64,000 nt of DNA from the NCBI RefSeq assembly GCF_047974105.1, contig NZ_JBHYRS010000007.1:62001-126000 (forward strand), given 5' to 3'. Both the position numbers and the translations under genes were made by a program. Source of the DNA: Mitsuokella sp047974105 (GTDB lineage Bacteria; Bacillota; Negativicutes; Selenomonadales; Selenomonadaceae). The first letter of the stretch is position 1, and each line of letters opens with the position of its first letter. A model generated the notes under the pieces. It was not told the origin of the DNA. It did no database searches and was given only the letters and a program-made list of their open reading frames with translations. Positions 8,696-17,969 of this stretch are shown in pieces.

Positions 8696-10145
8696 GGCCG
8701 CTTTGCGCAGACTGTATCTTGAAAGTCCTCTGTGGCGCATGAAGATTTCTACAAAAATCACCTGCCTTTACGCAGCTATCCTGCTTTTGGTACTGGTGCT
8801 CACGAGTGTCATCATGGGGCTCGGCACCTATTACACCTTTTATCATGAGGCGGAAACCGAAATCAAGATCGCCATGGAGCGCATGCAGGAGGGAATCGAA
8901 GAATCCAGCAGTCTGCAGGCTTACTTGAATGAGAAGGATCTTGTTCCGCCGGGAATTGTGCTGCGTGTGACGGACATTACGGGACGCATTGTCTACGAAA
9001 CGGACTCGCATTATCCATCGCTTGATGTTCTGGATGCGAATCGTGTCAAGAATCCGCCTTTTTGGGCCAATAAAGATATGGATGTTGTGAAGCTGGACCG
9101 ATTTGTCTTTTACCATGCCAAAATGGATGTAGTGGATCACGGTCAGTTTTACCAGCTTCATTTTTTTAGGACCATTACGGCAGAGAATGTATTTTTGGAA
9201 GATCTGCAGATTCTGCTCTTCATCATTACGATTGCAGGTTTCATCATCGCGCTGGCAGCGGGCTATTTTCTCAGCAGGCGTATCCTGCAGCCAATCCGCG
9301 ATTTGACACAGACCGCGCGCAAGATTGAGGTCGAACGCATGGACAGACGCATCGAAGTGCTGCCGGCCAAGAATGAACTGGCAGAACTTGCGTTGACTTT
9401 CAACCACATGCTTGACCGGCTGGAACGCGGCTTTAAGCAGCAGCAGCGCTTCGTTTCCGATGCTTCCCATGAACTGCGGACGCCGGTGACAGTCATTTTG
9501 GGGTATTCGGATCTCTTGTCACGCTGGGGCCGTAAGGACACGAAAGTCCTCGATGAAGGCATCACGGCAATTCGCTCGGAGGCCGAAGACATGCAGGACC
9601 TCATTGAGAAGCTGCTGTTCCTTGCACGCGCAGACCAAAAGCGCCAAATCCTGCATAAGGATTATGTGAATCTGGCGGAGATTGTCGACGATGCCGTGCG
9701 CAAGATGAAACTGGTCACCAAAAACCATACTGTAACACTGACTGCCAATGAAGCGGGCACGATTTATGCAGACCCCGTGACGATGCGTCAGATGATGCGC
9801 ATTTTCCTTGAAAATGCTGTCAAGTATACGCCGGAAGGCGGTCATATCACAATATCTTCCAGACGTATGCCAGGGGAAAAGGCGATGAAACTGGTCTTTG
9901 CCGATGACGGCATCGGCATTGCGGAAGATGACCAGAAAAAGATTTTTGAGCGGTTCTACCGCGCAGACAGTTCCCGCACCAAGGCAGCGGGCAGCGTCGG
10001 CGGCACGGGCCTGGGGCTTTCTATTGCCAGCTGGATTGCAGAGCAGCACGATATCAAAATCGAGGTGGAAAGCCAGCTCGGCGAGGGGACGAAATTTATT
10101 CTGACCATTCCGCTGGCCGCTGAGCAGAAAAAAGAGAACAATTGA
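8679..10145 (+). CDS. Membrane sensor histidine kinase
   Basis: 488 residues. A transmembrane helix at about residues 28-50, an extracytoplasmic sensor of about 120 residues without a recognised ligand fold, a second helix at about 175-200, then HAMP. HisKA has the phosphorylated His in SDASHELRTPVTV; the ATPase domain has the N box (FLENAVKYTP), G1 (DDGIGIAEDD) and GGTGLGLSIA. All catalytic motifs are intact. The start overlaps the response regulator gene and has only a weak binding site; an internal ATG at 8739 is an alternative. The pair has its own strong terminator just downstream, and no obvious target gene is beside it. Confidence 0.94.
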   Translation: MLSKSKAALRRLYLESPLWRMKISTKITCLYAAILLLVLVLTSVIMGLGTYYTFYHEAETEIKIAMERMQEGIEESSSLQAYLNEKDLVPPGIVLRVTDITGRIVYETDSHYPSLDVLDANRVKNPPFWANKDMDVVKLDRFVFYHAKMDVVDHGQFYQLHFFRTITAENVFLEDLQILLFIITIAGFIIALAAGYFLSRRILQPIRDLTQTARKIEVERMDRRIEVLPAKNELAELALTFNHMLDRLERGFKQQQRFVSDASHELRTPVTVILGYSDLLSRWGRKDTKVLDEGITAIRSEAEDMQDLIEKLLFLARADQKRQILHKDYVNLAEIVDDAVRKMKLVTKNHTVTLTANEAGTIYADPVTMRQMMRIFLENAVKYTPEGGHITISSRRMPGEKAMKLVFADDGIGIAEDDQKKIFERFYRADSSRTKAAGSVGGTGLGLSIASWIAEQHDIKIEVESQLGEGTKFILTIPLAAEQKKENN

Positions 10146-10159
10146 TACATCAATACGGC

Positions 10160-10198
10160 AAAAAGTCCGCCGCGATATTTTCGCGGCGGGCTTTTTTG
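10160..10198 (+). terminator. Terminator of the two-component operon
   Basis: GTCCGCCGCGA, short loop, TCGCGGCGGGC, followed by six T; about 20 bases after the kinase stop. Confidence 0.9.
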
Positions 10199-10230
10199 TT
10201 ATGACTATATTTTGTGATTTTGCAGGTTAA

Positions 10231-11547
10231 TCAGTGGAACAAACGGCCGAACAGATTCTTTTTCTCGCTGGAAGCGATATGGCGGATGCTGAGTTCATCT
10301 GCACCGTTAAAGAAAGTGTCCGGGTCTGCAATTTCAGCCAGCCATTCTTCGGAGTAAATCGGCTTATCAATGAGCATGGAGCTGATTTTTTTGCGGATGA
10401 CCTCAAGTTCTGCTGCATCGGTTGTGTGCATGGCCTGGGCCAAAAGCTGTCCGACCATGACCATTTCCTTTTCTTTCAGTGAGCGCGTCGTCGGATTGAG
10501 ACTCGAAAGGCGCAGGACAGGATGGGCAGGGGCATTATCCTTTGAGGACAGGCGTGCTGACTTGACATGGAAACCCGCACGGTGCATATGCTGTTCAATC
10601 TGCTGCGGGTCCGTGCCATCTGGCAGGGAAGCGACGACGAGATGGCAGTCTGTATCTCCGCCCCAGACGGTGACACCGGCATCCTGTAAGACGATGCTGA
10701 GGGTCTTGGCGTTGTCAATGACCTGTTTTCCGTACAGCCGGAAATTTTCGCTGCCGGCCTCGAGCAGGGCGACAGCAAGTGCGGCCAGGCGGTTTTTATG
10801 CAGGGCAGCGTGGCCTGTGTTGACAACAGCGCGGTCAAGCGTTTCGGCAAATTCTTTTTTGCAGAGGATGATGGCGCCCTCAGGCCCCTGCAGAGAGTCG
10901 TTCGTCGGGAACGTCACGATGTCGGCATCGGCAACCGGAGAGGGGAGCAGCCCTGCGGCGACAAGTCCGACATTCTGCCCAATATCGACCCAGAGCAGGG
11001 CGCCTGCATCATGTGCTGTTTTTGCCAGGCGTTTCGTATCGATGTTGAAGGGGAAACTCGTTGGCGAGAAAATCACGATTTTTGGATGATGGCGTTCAAT
11101 CTGTTCCCTGAGCTCCTCCCAGTCGATATCGCGGTGCTCCCAGTCGGCACCGAAAGAGGAAAATTTGTAAGAGAGACCGCGGCAAAGCTCCTGCTTGCGT
11201 CCATTGAAGGAAAGAACGGGGTCGCCGGGTTTCAGTAAGGCCAGAAAGACAACACGGGAAGCCGAGCGGATGCTGCTGAGACGGACGATGGCGTGCTCTG
11301 CACCAAAACGCCTTTTTGCGCGTTCAGCTGCGATGTGCTCGAAACGGCCCGTGCGGCTGATGCCGTGATAGTCCGTGCTGACGTTGGCAAGGATGCTGCC
11401 CTCAAGATAAGCAGCGAGTGGGGACTCGGCATTGATGGTCGGGATGAGCGACAGGGTAAAACGCTGTTCTTCGATTTCATCCTGGAACTCCGCAAAAACT
11501 TCTTCATCGAGTTTTTTCAGTGTGCCCAATAATTCTTCTCTATCCAT
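10231..11547 (-). CDS. Serine hydroxymethyltransferase-like protein lacking the PLP lysine
   Basis: 438 residues, about the length of GlyA and colinear with it in the fold-type I core. The region that in GlyA reads TTTTHKTLxGPRGG reads TFPTNDSLQGPEGA here (residues 212-225), so the Schiff-base Lys becomes Asp217, its preceding His becomes Asn and the Arg becomes Glu. The GlyA motif DMAHVAGLVAAG is DIGQNVGLVAAG, again losing a His. The N-terminal substrate-binding region is also diverged. Classical PLP catalysis is therefore not expected. The reading frame is intact with a GAGG start site, so it looks like a maintained pseudoenzyme or a repurposed protein rather than a decaying gene. Two transporters precede it on the same strand. 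Confidence 0.75.
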   Translation of the reverse strand: MDREELLGTLKKLDEEVFAEFQDEIEEQRFTLSLIPTINAESPLAAYLEGSILANVSTDYHGISRTGRFEHIAAERAKRRFGAEHAIVRLSSIRSASRVVFLALLKPGDPVLSFNGRKQELCRGLSYKFSSFGADWEHRDIDWEELREQIERHHPKIVIFSPTSFPFNIDTKRLAKTAHDAGALLWVDIGQNVGLVAAGLLPSPVADADIVTFPTNDSLQGPEGAIILCKKEFAETLDRAVVNTGHAALHKNRLAALAVALLEAGSENFRLYGKQVIDNAKTLSIVLQDAGVTVWGGDTDCHLVVASLPDGTDPQQIEQHMHRAGFHVKSARLSSKDNAPAHPVLRLSSLNPTTRSLKEKEMVMVGQLLAQAMHTTDAAELEVIRKKISSMLIDKPIYSEEWLAEIADPDTFFNGADELSIRHIASSEKKNLFGRLFH

Positions 11548-11620
11548 ATGATTACCTCGTATTCTAAAAGATTCGTAAAAATATCACAAAATCATCGTCT
11601 GTATCTATTGGCAGCTGTCC

Positions 11621-12880
11621 TTAGAACGGCCATACGAGCGGGATGATGACCGCACATACAATCAAAGAAATGAAGACGAGCGGCAGACCGACTTTGACAT
11701 AATCCATGAAATGGAATTTGCCCGGGCTCAGGACGAGCGTATTCGGCGGCGTAGCAACTGGCGTCGTGAATGCGCAGGAAGCGGCGATGCCGATGGCCAT
11801 GAGTACTGGGAACGGCGAAACGCCGATGGACTGGGCAATCGAGATGCCAATTGGCGCCAGCAGGGCCGCTGCTGCCGTGTTCGACATGAACTGCGTGAGA
11901 CCGCAGGAAAGCAGGAACAGTGCTACGACGATGATCATCGGGGATGCATTGGAGCCGATGATGTTGACAACGAAGGCTGCAATCATGGCGCCGGCACCAG
12001 TCTTATCCATGGCCTCTGCCAGCGGCAGCATGCCTGCAAACAGGAAAATTGTCGTCCAGTCAATGCCGCCGTAGGCCTGTTTTTCACTGAGGCAGCCCGT
12101 AATGACGCAGGCCAGTGCACCGATGATGGCAGATACCTGCATCGGGACGTTGATGGTCTTGGAGAGGGCCATGGCGACGACCACGAGAATCAGGATGGCT
12201 GCGCAGATGGCCATTTTGCGCGTATCTTTTGGCAGGTCCGAAGTGAGATCGCTCAGGGCACTGTCGATATGGCCATGCGGGCAGAGGCGGCGTCCGATTG
12301 TCAGCATGTAAATGAGGCCGGCCAGGGACAGCGGAATGCCGATCCAGGCGAATTCGAAGAATCCGAAAGGCTGCAGGCCGCTGGCGGAAAGCGTTGCACT
12401 CATGAGGATGTTTGGCGGCGTGCCGATCATCGTGATGGTACCGCCGACGTTGGCAGCTACAGCAAGGGCCATGAGCTGCGGCGAAACGGCAAGGCGTGCA
12501 ACCGCGCAGATCTGGATGACGACGGGCATAAGGCAGGCGACCGTAGCCGTATTCGAGGAGACGGATGACAGGGCGATCGTGACAATCATGATGGCGGCCA
12601 TCAATCGTTTTTCGCCTGTGCCGGCAGCATGGACGACAGTGATGCCGATGCGTTGGGCAAGGCCTGTCTGGAACATGGCCGCACCGATGACGAACATGCC
12701 CGCGAACAGGACGACCGTGGAATTCGAAAGACCGGAAAATACCTGCTTTGGCGTCAGGACGCCGAGCAGACCGAGCGCGATAGACGCTCCCATGGCGGTA
12801 ACGGCCAAGGGAATGAGCTCGGTTACGAAGAAGAAAGCGGCAACCCCGAGGACAATCAGGGTCAGTACTGCTGGATCCAT
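11621..12880 (-). CDS. DASS/SLC13-type anion:sodium symporter
   Basis: 419 residues with about 11 membrane segments. Family features are the repeated Asn/Thr-rich reentrant motifs, seen as SSNTATVACLMPVVIQI in the first half and MSNTAAAALLAPIGISI in the second, plus GTPPN near the middle and TPPNTLV near the end. Members move dicarboxylates, citrate or sulfate across the inner membrane with sodium; the substrate cannot be read from sequence. AAGGGGG precedes the ATG. It sits between the AbrB-like permease gene and the SHMT-like gene on one strand, and a shared transport function is possible. Confidence 0.88.
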   Translation of the reverse strand: MDPAVLTLIVLGVAAFFFVTELIPLAVTAMGASIALGLLGVLTPKQVFSGLSNSTVVLFAGMFVIGAAMFQTGLAQRIGITVVHAAGTGEKRLMAAIMIVTIALSSVSSNTATVACLMPVVIQICAVARLAVSPQLMALAVAANVGGTITMIGTPPNILMSATLSASGLQPFGFFEFAWIGIPLSLAGLIYMLTIGRRLCPHGHIDSALSDLTSDLPKDTRKMAICAAILILVVVAMALSKTINVPMQVSAIIGALACVITGCLSEKQAYGGIDWTTIFLFAGMLPLAEAMDKTGAGAMIAAFVVNIIGSNASPMIIVVALFLLSCGLTQFMSNTAAAALLAPIGISIAQSIGVSPFPVLMAIGIAASCAFTTPVATPPNTLVLSPGKFHFMDYVKVGLPLVFISLIVCAVIIPLVWPF

Positions 12881-13003
12881 ACATCAGGCCCCCTTAAAAA
12901 AATAAAACAAATAAACAATCTTATTTGCTTTATTTATTCGGCGCTTTTTGTATTTTTTCCTTGTTGGTTTAAAAATTTTATGGGAAGAAGCGTGAAGCGT
13001 ATT

Positions 13004-14074
13004 TTATTTTTTTGTTTCCGTGGCAGCAGGGAACTGTTTTTTTCGATAAAGATAGACGATGCCGCGGGCGATGTAAGGGAAGACCAGCATGATGAAAAGC
13101 AGCCGCGTGAGCTGATATGCAACCATCGTTGAGCTGTCAGCACCGACAACGAGCGCGGTGATGCCCATTTCAGTCAATCCGCCGGGCGCGGTTGAGAGAA
13201 AAGCCGTGGCGAGGTCGATGCCCGTTAGATTTGAAATCGTATAGCCAAGGACCATGCTGATGCAGAGCACGAGCAGCACGCCGCCTAAGAGGAGCTTGCC
13301 CATGCCGTGATATTGATGCAGGCGTGTGAGGTCGACGCTGGAACCGATATAAGCACCAACGAGAATCTGTGCGGCATTGATGTAATGAACCGGAACAGCT
13401 GGCGCGGAAGAATCCGTGAGGACGACAAAAGCTGCCGTGCTGAGGATAGGACCGAGCATTGGCGCGGTCGGCAGATGAATTTTTTTGGCGATGATGGCGC
13501 CGAGAATAGCGACAGCGGCAAACATCAGGATTTCTGTCAGGGAACCTGCCTGATGCACAGCCTGCGCTGTTCCTGTATGAGAAGCAGGCGGCAGCACATG
13601 GATGGTCAGGAAAGGGATGACGAAAACAACGGAGAGCATGCGCAGCGTCTGCATGATGGTGACAGCGGTGAGGTCGGCATCGCGTATTTCATCGGCGAGG
13701 ATAACCATCTGGGAAAGGCCGCCCGGCACGCAGCCTAAAAGGCAGCTCGTGAAATTGATCTTTGTATGGCGGAACATCAGCCAGGCCGTGAACACGCCGG
13801 CTGATACCGTGATGAGGGTGGCCGAAATCATCAATGGGAACTGCGAGAGGATGGCACGGCCCGTCTCGATGGTAAAAGGACGCCCCATGGCATAGCCGAG
13901 CAGGATGAGCGCTGTATTGCGGATGCGCAGGGACCAGCAGAAAGGCCGTTTGCGGATGAGGGACCCCAGGGCGACGAAGACAATCGGACCCAGTGTCCAG
14001 GGCAGCGGTGCATCGAGAAAGCTCATGACGATGCCGCCGATGATGGAAAGAATCAGGGTTTTTAAGTATTCCAT
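13004..14074 (-). CDS. AbrB-family (PF05145) membrane protein, putative transporter
   Basis: 356 residues starting MEYLKTLILSIIGG; the ATG at 14074 follows GGAG, while an earlier ATG at 14134 lacks a site and would add 20 residues. About ten membrane segments in two repeats, each with the family's glycine/proline turns: GCVPGGLSQMVILADE in the first half and STAPGGLTEMGITALVVGAD in the second. These paired PGGLxxM motifs are diagnostic of the AbrB duplication family (often misnamed ammonia monooxygenase). Function unknown; export of small molecules or c-type metabolites has been proposed for relatives. The 124-base gap to the DASS gene is AT-rich and may hold a separate promoter. Confidence 0.88.
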   Translation of the reverse strand: MEYLKTLILSIIGGIVMSFLDAPLPWTLGPIVFVALGSLIRKRPFCWSLRIRNTALILLGYAMGRPFTIETGRAILSQFPLMISATLITVSAGVFTAWLMFRHTKINFTSCLLGCVPGGLSQMVILADEIRDADLTAVTIMQTLRMLSVVFVIPFLTIHVLPPASHTGTAQAVHQAGSLTEILMFAAVAILGAIIAKKIHLPTAPMLGPILSTAAFVVLTDSSAPAVPVHYINAAQILVGAYIGSSVDLTRLHQYHGMGKLLLGGVLLVLCISMVLGYTISNLTGIDLATAFLSTAPGGLTEMGITALVVGADSSTMVAYQLTRLLFIMLVFPYIARGIVYLYRKKQFPAATETKK

Positions 14075-14301
14075 AAAATCTCCAATATCCAATATTAATG
14101 ATACAAAAAGAAAGTAAAGCTCTGTGCGACTCACTCAGTATAACATAGATACGCAAATAAGAAACAGGGAAAATCTTTCATTCTATACTTTTCTAGAATA
14201 GAAGCAGGAAGTTTGTACTTTATGGAAGAATAGATAAAAAGATTTAAAATGCGAATATGTGAAACACATCGATGCGGAGTGAGAGAAAGAGAAGGGAGTT
14301 T

Positions 14302-15195
14302 ATGAGCATGAGGGTACTGGTTACGGGTGTTACGGGGCAGCTTGGCCACGATTGTGTCCTGGAACTGAAGGACAGAGATATAGAAGTACAGGGGGTATCA
14401 AGCAGGGACTTTCCCCTGACGGATGCGGAGGCAATGCGCCGTTATATGGAAGCATATAAGCCCAGCGTGGTCATTCATTGTGCAGCTTATACGGCTGTAG
14501 ACCGTGCAGAGGATGACGAGGCGCGCTGCATGGCTGTAAATGCTCAGGGAACAGCGGCCCTGGCACGCCTTTGCCGTGACTTTCATGCGAAAATGGTTTA
14601 CATCAGCACGGACTATGTCTTTCCCGGAGATGGAACAGAGCCTTATGAGATTGATGATCCAAAGGGGCCGAAAAACGTCTATGGCAAATCGAAACTGGAG
14701 GGGGAAGAAGCCGTACAGCAGATACTCAGGCGTTTCTTCATCGTGCGGATCTCATGGGTATTTGGCATCAACGGGGGAAATTTTGTTCGCACGATGCTGA
14801 GACTTGGCAGAACGCATAAGGAACTCACGGTCGTCGATGACCAGGTCGGCTCGCCGACTTACACGCGTGACCTTGCGGTGCTGCTGGCAGATATGATTCA
14901 GACAGAGCGCTACGGCATTTATCAGGCGACGAATGAAGGCTTCTGTTCGTGGGCGGAATTTGCAGCCGAGATTTTCCGTCAGGCAGGCATGGATGTCAAG
15001 GTGGTGCCGGTGCCTTCTTCTGCTTATCCGACGCGCGCTGTGCGTCCGCATAATTCAAGACTCAGCAAGGCTAGTCTGACGAAAGCAGGATTTTCTCTTT
15101 TGCCGCGCTGGCAGGATGCCATAGGGCGGTACTTCATCGAATTGGAGAGCCTGAAGGAGCAGGAAGCGCGGGAAGAAGAAATGGCACAAGTCTGA
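14302..15195 (+). CDS. rfbD: dTDP-4-dehydrorhamnose reductase
   Basis: 297 residues. NAD(P)-binding Rossmann motif GVTGQLGHD at the N-terminus, substrate motif AAYTAVDRAEDD, and the short-chain-dehydrogenase catalytic YGKSKLEGE (Tyr and Lys) preceded by ISTDYVFPG. RfbD/RmlD makes dTDP-L-rhamnose for surface polysaccharide, consistent with an LPS-bearing diderm. The start at 14302 follows AAGGGAG; 14308 is a near alternative. rfbA, rfbB and rfbC are not in the window, so this is a detached member of the pathway. It ends at a very strong terminator. Confidence 0.92.
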   Translation: MSMRVLVTGVTGQLGHDCVLELKDRDIEVQGVSSRDFPLTDAEAMRRYMEAYKPSVVIHCAAYTAVDRAEDDEARCMAVNAQGTAALARLCRDFHAKMVYISTDYVFPGDGTEPYEIDDPKGPKNVYGKSKLEGEEAVQQILRRFFIVRISWVFGINGGNFVRTMLRLGRTHKELTVVDDQVGSPTYTRDLAVLLADMIQTERYGIYQATNEGFCSWAEFAAEIFRQAGMDVKVVPVPSSAYPTRAVRPHNSRLSKASLTKAGFSLLPRWQDAIGRYFIELESLKEQEAREEEMAQV

Positions 15196-15214
15196 TTTAC
15201 AAGAACTGTATTCC

Positions 15215-15251
15215 AAGCGTGCACATATTTATGATATGTGCACGCTTTTTC
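15215..15251 (+). terminator. Strong terminator after rfbD
   Basis: 13-bp perfect stem AGCGTGCACATAT / ATATGTGCACGCT with a five-base loop and a T run. Confidence 0.93.
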
Positions 15252-15302
15252 CATGGGCTGGATACAGAGTACGCGTATAATACACAAAAAACGTAAAAAG
15301 TC

Positions 15303-15333
15303 TTGCATCCTTACACTGTTTAGTATATACTAA
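15303..15333 (+). promoter_or_regulatory. sstT promoter with palindrome over the -10
   Basis: TTGCAT, 17 bases, TATACT. The -10 lies inside the perfect 14-bp palindrome TTAGTATATACTAA (15320-15333), a likely operator for an unidentified repressor. Confidence 0.6.
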
Positions 15334-15379
15334 CATATGTATTTTTGAGAGAAACGCTTGGCGTTCAAGGAGGATTCAT

Positions 15380-16633
15380 ATGTTACATAAGATTGGCAAG
15401 AAGTATCAGGAGACCGCTCTCATCAAGCTCATTGCGGTCGGTCTGGTGCTCGGTATCATCATTGCCCTGGCTGCACCGCAGGCCGTACCGGCTGTGGCAG
15501 TTCTCGGCGATCTCTTTGTCCGTGCCCTCAAGGGCGTGGCTCCGATTCTCGTCTTTGTACTCGTCATGAATGCACTGGCACAGAAGAATTCGGATGCCAG
15601 TGCCTCGATGAAACCGATTGTGCGGCTCTACATCGTGGCTACGTTCTGTGCATCGCTCGTCGCCGTGGCATATTCTTTTGCATTTCCGACGGTCCTGCAC
15701 CTGCAGGTCGCTCCTGACGCGCAGCTGGCACCGCCGTCCGGCATCATCGAAGTTCTGCACAACCTCATTCTGTCAGTTGTCGATAACCCGATTCATGCCC
15801 TGGCAAATGCAAATTACATCGGCATCCTCGCATGGGCCTGCCTGGCGGGCATTGCGCTGCACGCTGCCAACGATACGACAAAGACCATGCTGAACGATTT
15901 TGCCAAGACTGTTACGAAAATCGTGCAGTGGATTATCCGCTTTGCTCCGTTCGGTATCATGGGCCTCGTTGCCAATGCCATCGGCACGAGCGGTCTCGGT
16001 GCACTGCTTGGCTACATCCAGGTCCTCGGTGTGCTGCTTGCCGCGTTCTTCTCGGTCGCTTTGATTATGAATCCGCTTATCGTGTACCTTCATATTCATC
16101 GCAATCCGTATCCGCTCGTCTGGACGACGCTCAAGGAAAGCGGCCTCTATGCATTCTTTACGCGCAGTTCGGCAGCAAATATCCCGGTTAATCTTTCCCT
16201 CTGCAAGCGCCTCGGCCTTGATGAGGATACGTACTCGATTTCCATTCCGCTTGGTGCGACCATCAACATGAGCGGTGCAGCCATTACGATTGCCGTGCTT
16301 TCGCTCGCCGCAGCGCATACGCTCGGCATCAGCATTGACCTGCCGACGGCCCTGCTCCTCTGCATTGTTTCGACCATCGGCGCCTGCGGCGCGTCGGGTG
16401 TTGCCGGCGGTTCGCTGTTGTTGATTCCGGTTGCCTGCGCATCCTTCGGCATCGGCAATGATATCGCCATGCAGGTCGTCGGTGTCGGCTTCATCATCGG
16501 TGTCATTCAGGATGCCTGTGAGACGGCCCTCAACAGCTCGACGGATGTCCTGTTTACGGCAACGGCGGAATTTGCCCAGCGTGCCAAGGAAGGCAAACTG
16601 CGCGATGAAGACCTTGTCCCACATAACAACTGA
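15380..16633 (+). CDS. sstT: Serine/threonine:sodium symporter SstT
   Basis: 417 residues of the dicarboxylate/amino acid:cation symporter (DAACS) family with about eight membrane segments and two reentrant hairpins. FFTRSSAANIPVNLSLCKRLG and the SIPLGATINMSGAAITI stretch match SstT more closely than GltP/GltT, and the short length also fits SstT. It imports serine and threonine with sodium in the inner membrane. A serine/threonine importer fits metabolically with the threonine dehydratase at 42.4 kb. AAGGAGG lies at normal spacing before the ATG, and the transcript ends at the terminator near 16675. Confidence 0.92.
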   Translation: MLHKIGKKYQETALIKLIAVGLVLGIIIALAAPQAVPAVAVLGDLFVRALKGVAPILVFVLVMNALAQKNSDASASMKPIVRLYIVATFCASLVAVAYSFAFPTVLHLQVAPDAQLAPPSGIIEVLHNLILSVVDNPIHALANANYIGILAWACLAGIALHAANDTTKTMLNDFAKTVTKIVQWIIRFAPFGIMGLVANAIGTSGLGALLGYIQVLGVLLAAFFSVALIMNPLIVYLHIHRNPYPLVWTTLKESGLYAFFTRSSAANIPVNLSLCKRLGLDEDTYSISIPLGATINMSGAAITIAVLSLAAAHTLGISIDLPTALLLCIVSTIGACGASGVAGGSLLLIPVACASFGIGNDIAMQVVGVGFIIGVIQDACETALNSSTDVLFTATAEFAQRAKEGKLRDEDLVPHNN

Positions 16634-16658
16634 TTGAAACAAACCAAGATAAGAGCAT

Positions 16659-16695
16659 AAAAAATGCTGCCCGGTTTCGGACAGCATTTTTATTT
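16659..16695. terminator. Bidirectional terminator between sstT and the cupin gene
   Basis: AAAATGCTGCCCG, loop GTTT, CGGACAGCATTTT (one mismatch) with A/T flanks on both sides. Confidence 0.85.
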
Positions 16696-16717
16696 TGCAG
16701 ATGACAGGAAGCATCCG

Positions 16718-17053
16718 TTACTTGCGGATGATCAGGGCCATGAAGACGAGGTCTTCGGTTTTTGAGATATTGCGGATGCCATGTTTTTCTCCGTCCGGGC
16801 AGAACGTGGTCGTGCCGGCGCCGATTACGGACTCGGTGCCGTTGTCGTTGTAGAGGGCCTCGCCCGAGAGAATGTGATACGTCTCGGTGTTGCCTTCGTG
16901 CTTGTGCACATCAATGCCGCAGAGGGGCGGGACGATGACTTTTGCGTACATGTCGCATTTGCCGTCGAGCTCTGCCGGCGTCAGGAGCTTGACGAGCGTG
17001 ATCGTGCCGATGCCTTTATTTGCCTGCATGGGTGCTGGTTCAATGAATGCCAT
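16718..17053 (-). CDS. Small single-domain cupin protein
   Basis: 111 residues, one cupin barrel. Motif 1 is DVHKHEGNTETYHILSG, giving the two His and the Glu that bind a metal; motif 2 is PDGEKHGIRN with the third His. The metal site is therefore complete. Stand-alone cupins of this size are often sugar or small-molecule isomerases or sensors; no substrate can be assigned. AAAAAGGAGAG precedes the ATG. It is divergent from the YdcF-like gene with about 150 bases between. Confidence 0.85.
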   Translation of the reverse strand: MAFIEPAPMQANKGIGTITLVKLLTPAELDGKCDMYAKVIVPPLCGIDVHKHEGNTETYHILSGEALYNDNGTESVIGAGTTTFCPDGEKHGIRNISKTEDLVFMALIIRK

Positions 17054-17210
17054 GATAAACTCTCCTTTTTAACGAGTGAATGCCTTGCCGCAGGGCGGCA
17101 AGTCTGATACAATGGATATACAATTTATAGTTTCTAGATAAATGCGGGGATTCCTCTATGCAGATGGAATTTGCGCTTTATTTTTTTGGATGATATTTGG
17201 AGGATATGAA

Positions 17211-17969
17211 ATGGTTTATCTCTTGAAGTTCGGAGCGAGCTGGATTCTGCCGCCCGGTATCTTCATCCTGCTGTTTTTTGCTTTAGCCGTCTGGCTCTGG
17301 AAAAAACGCGGCGAAAAAAAGGCTGCAGCCATACTATTTGGACTGACTTTCGTCTTTTATCTGCTCTGCACGGGCTTTGTGGCTGAAAAGACGATGGGCA
17401 GTCTCGAATCTGTCTATGCCCCGCCGGAGAATTCCTCCGGCGATGTCATCATCATGCTGGGCGGCGGTGCGTATAATGATACGCCCGATGTTGACGGCAC
17501 GGGGACGCTCTGTTCGAGTCCTGCCAGCCGCCTGCTGACGGCCGTGCGACTGCAGCGCAAGCTCGATGTGCCCATCTTGCTTTCCGGCGGGCAGGTTTAT
17601 GAAGATACAGGCGCGGAAGCAAAGATTGCCAAGCGCGTGCTCATGAGCCTTGGCGTGCCGGAAGATAAAATTCTGACGGAGACCAAGAGCATCAATACGA
17701 GCCAGAATGCCAAATATTCAGCGGAAATTTTGAGGGAAAACGGACTTTCCCGGCCAATCCTTGTGACGAGTGCCTTCCATATGAAGCGTTCGGTGCTGAA
17801 TTTTGCGAAGCAGGGCATAGATGTGGAGCCGTTTCCTACGGATTATATGGTGGCGCATCATCCTGTTTTTCACTATACGAAGCTGCGGCCGCAGACGGAG
17901 GCCCTGCTTGACAACGTGACGGTCCTGCAGGAAACGCTGCGCACGTTTGTGACGAGGTATCTGGAATGA
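17211..17969 (+). CDS. YdcF-like membrane protein (DUF218)
   Basis: 252 residues. The ATG at 17211 follows GGAGG; an earlier ATG at 17142 lacks a site. Two membrane helices (about residues 8-28 and 40-60), then the DUF218 domain with VIIMLGGGAY, SPASRLLTAVRL, ILLSGGQ and the TxSxNTxxNAxYS-like stretch ETKSINTSQNAKYSAE, ending in TSAFHMKRS. Relatives include ElyC/SanA, linked to envelope and polysaccharide lipid-carrier metabolism, with an NAD/SAM-like fold and unknown chemistry. The stop overlaps the MATE start (ATGA), so the two form an operon. Confidence 0.88.
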   Translation: MVYLLKFGASWILPPGIFILLFFALAVWLWKKRGEKKAAAILFGLTFVFYLLCTGFVAEKTMGSLESVYAPPENSSGDVIIMLGGGAYNDTPDVDGTGTLCSSPASRLLTAVRLQRKLDVPILLSGGQVYEDTGAEAKIAKRVLMSLGVPEDKILTETKSINTSQNAKYSAEILRENGLSRPILVTSAFHMKRSVLNFAKQGIDVEPFPTDYMVAHHPVFHYTKLRPQTEALLDNVTVLQETLRTFVTRYLE

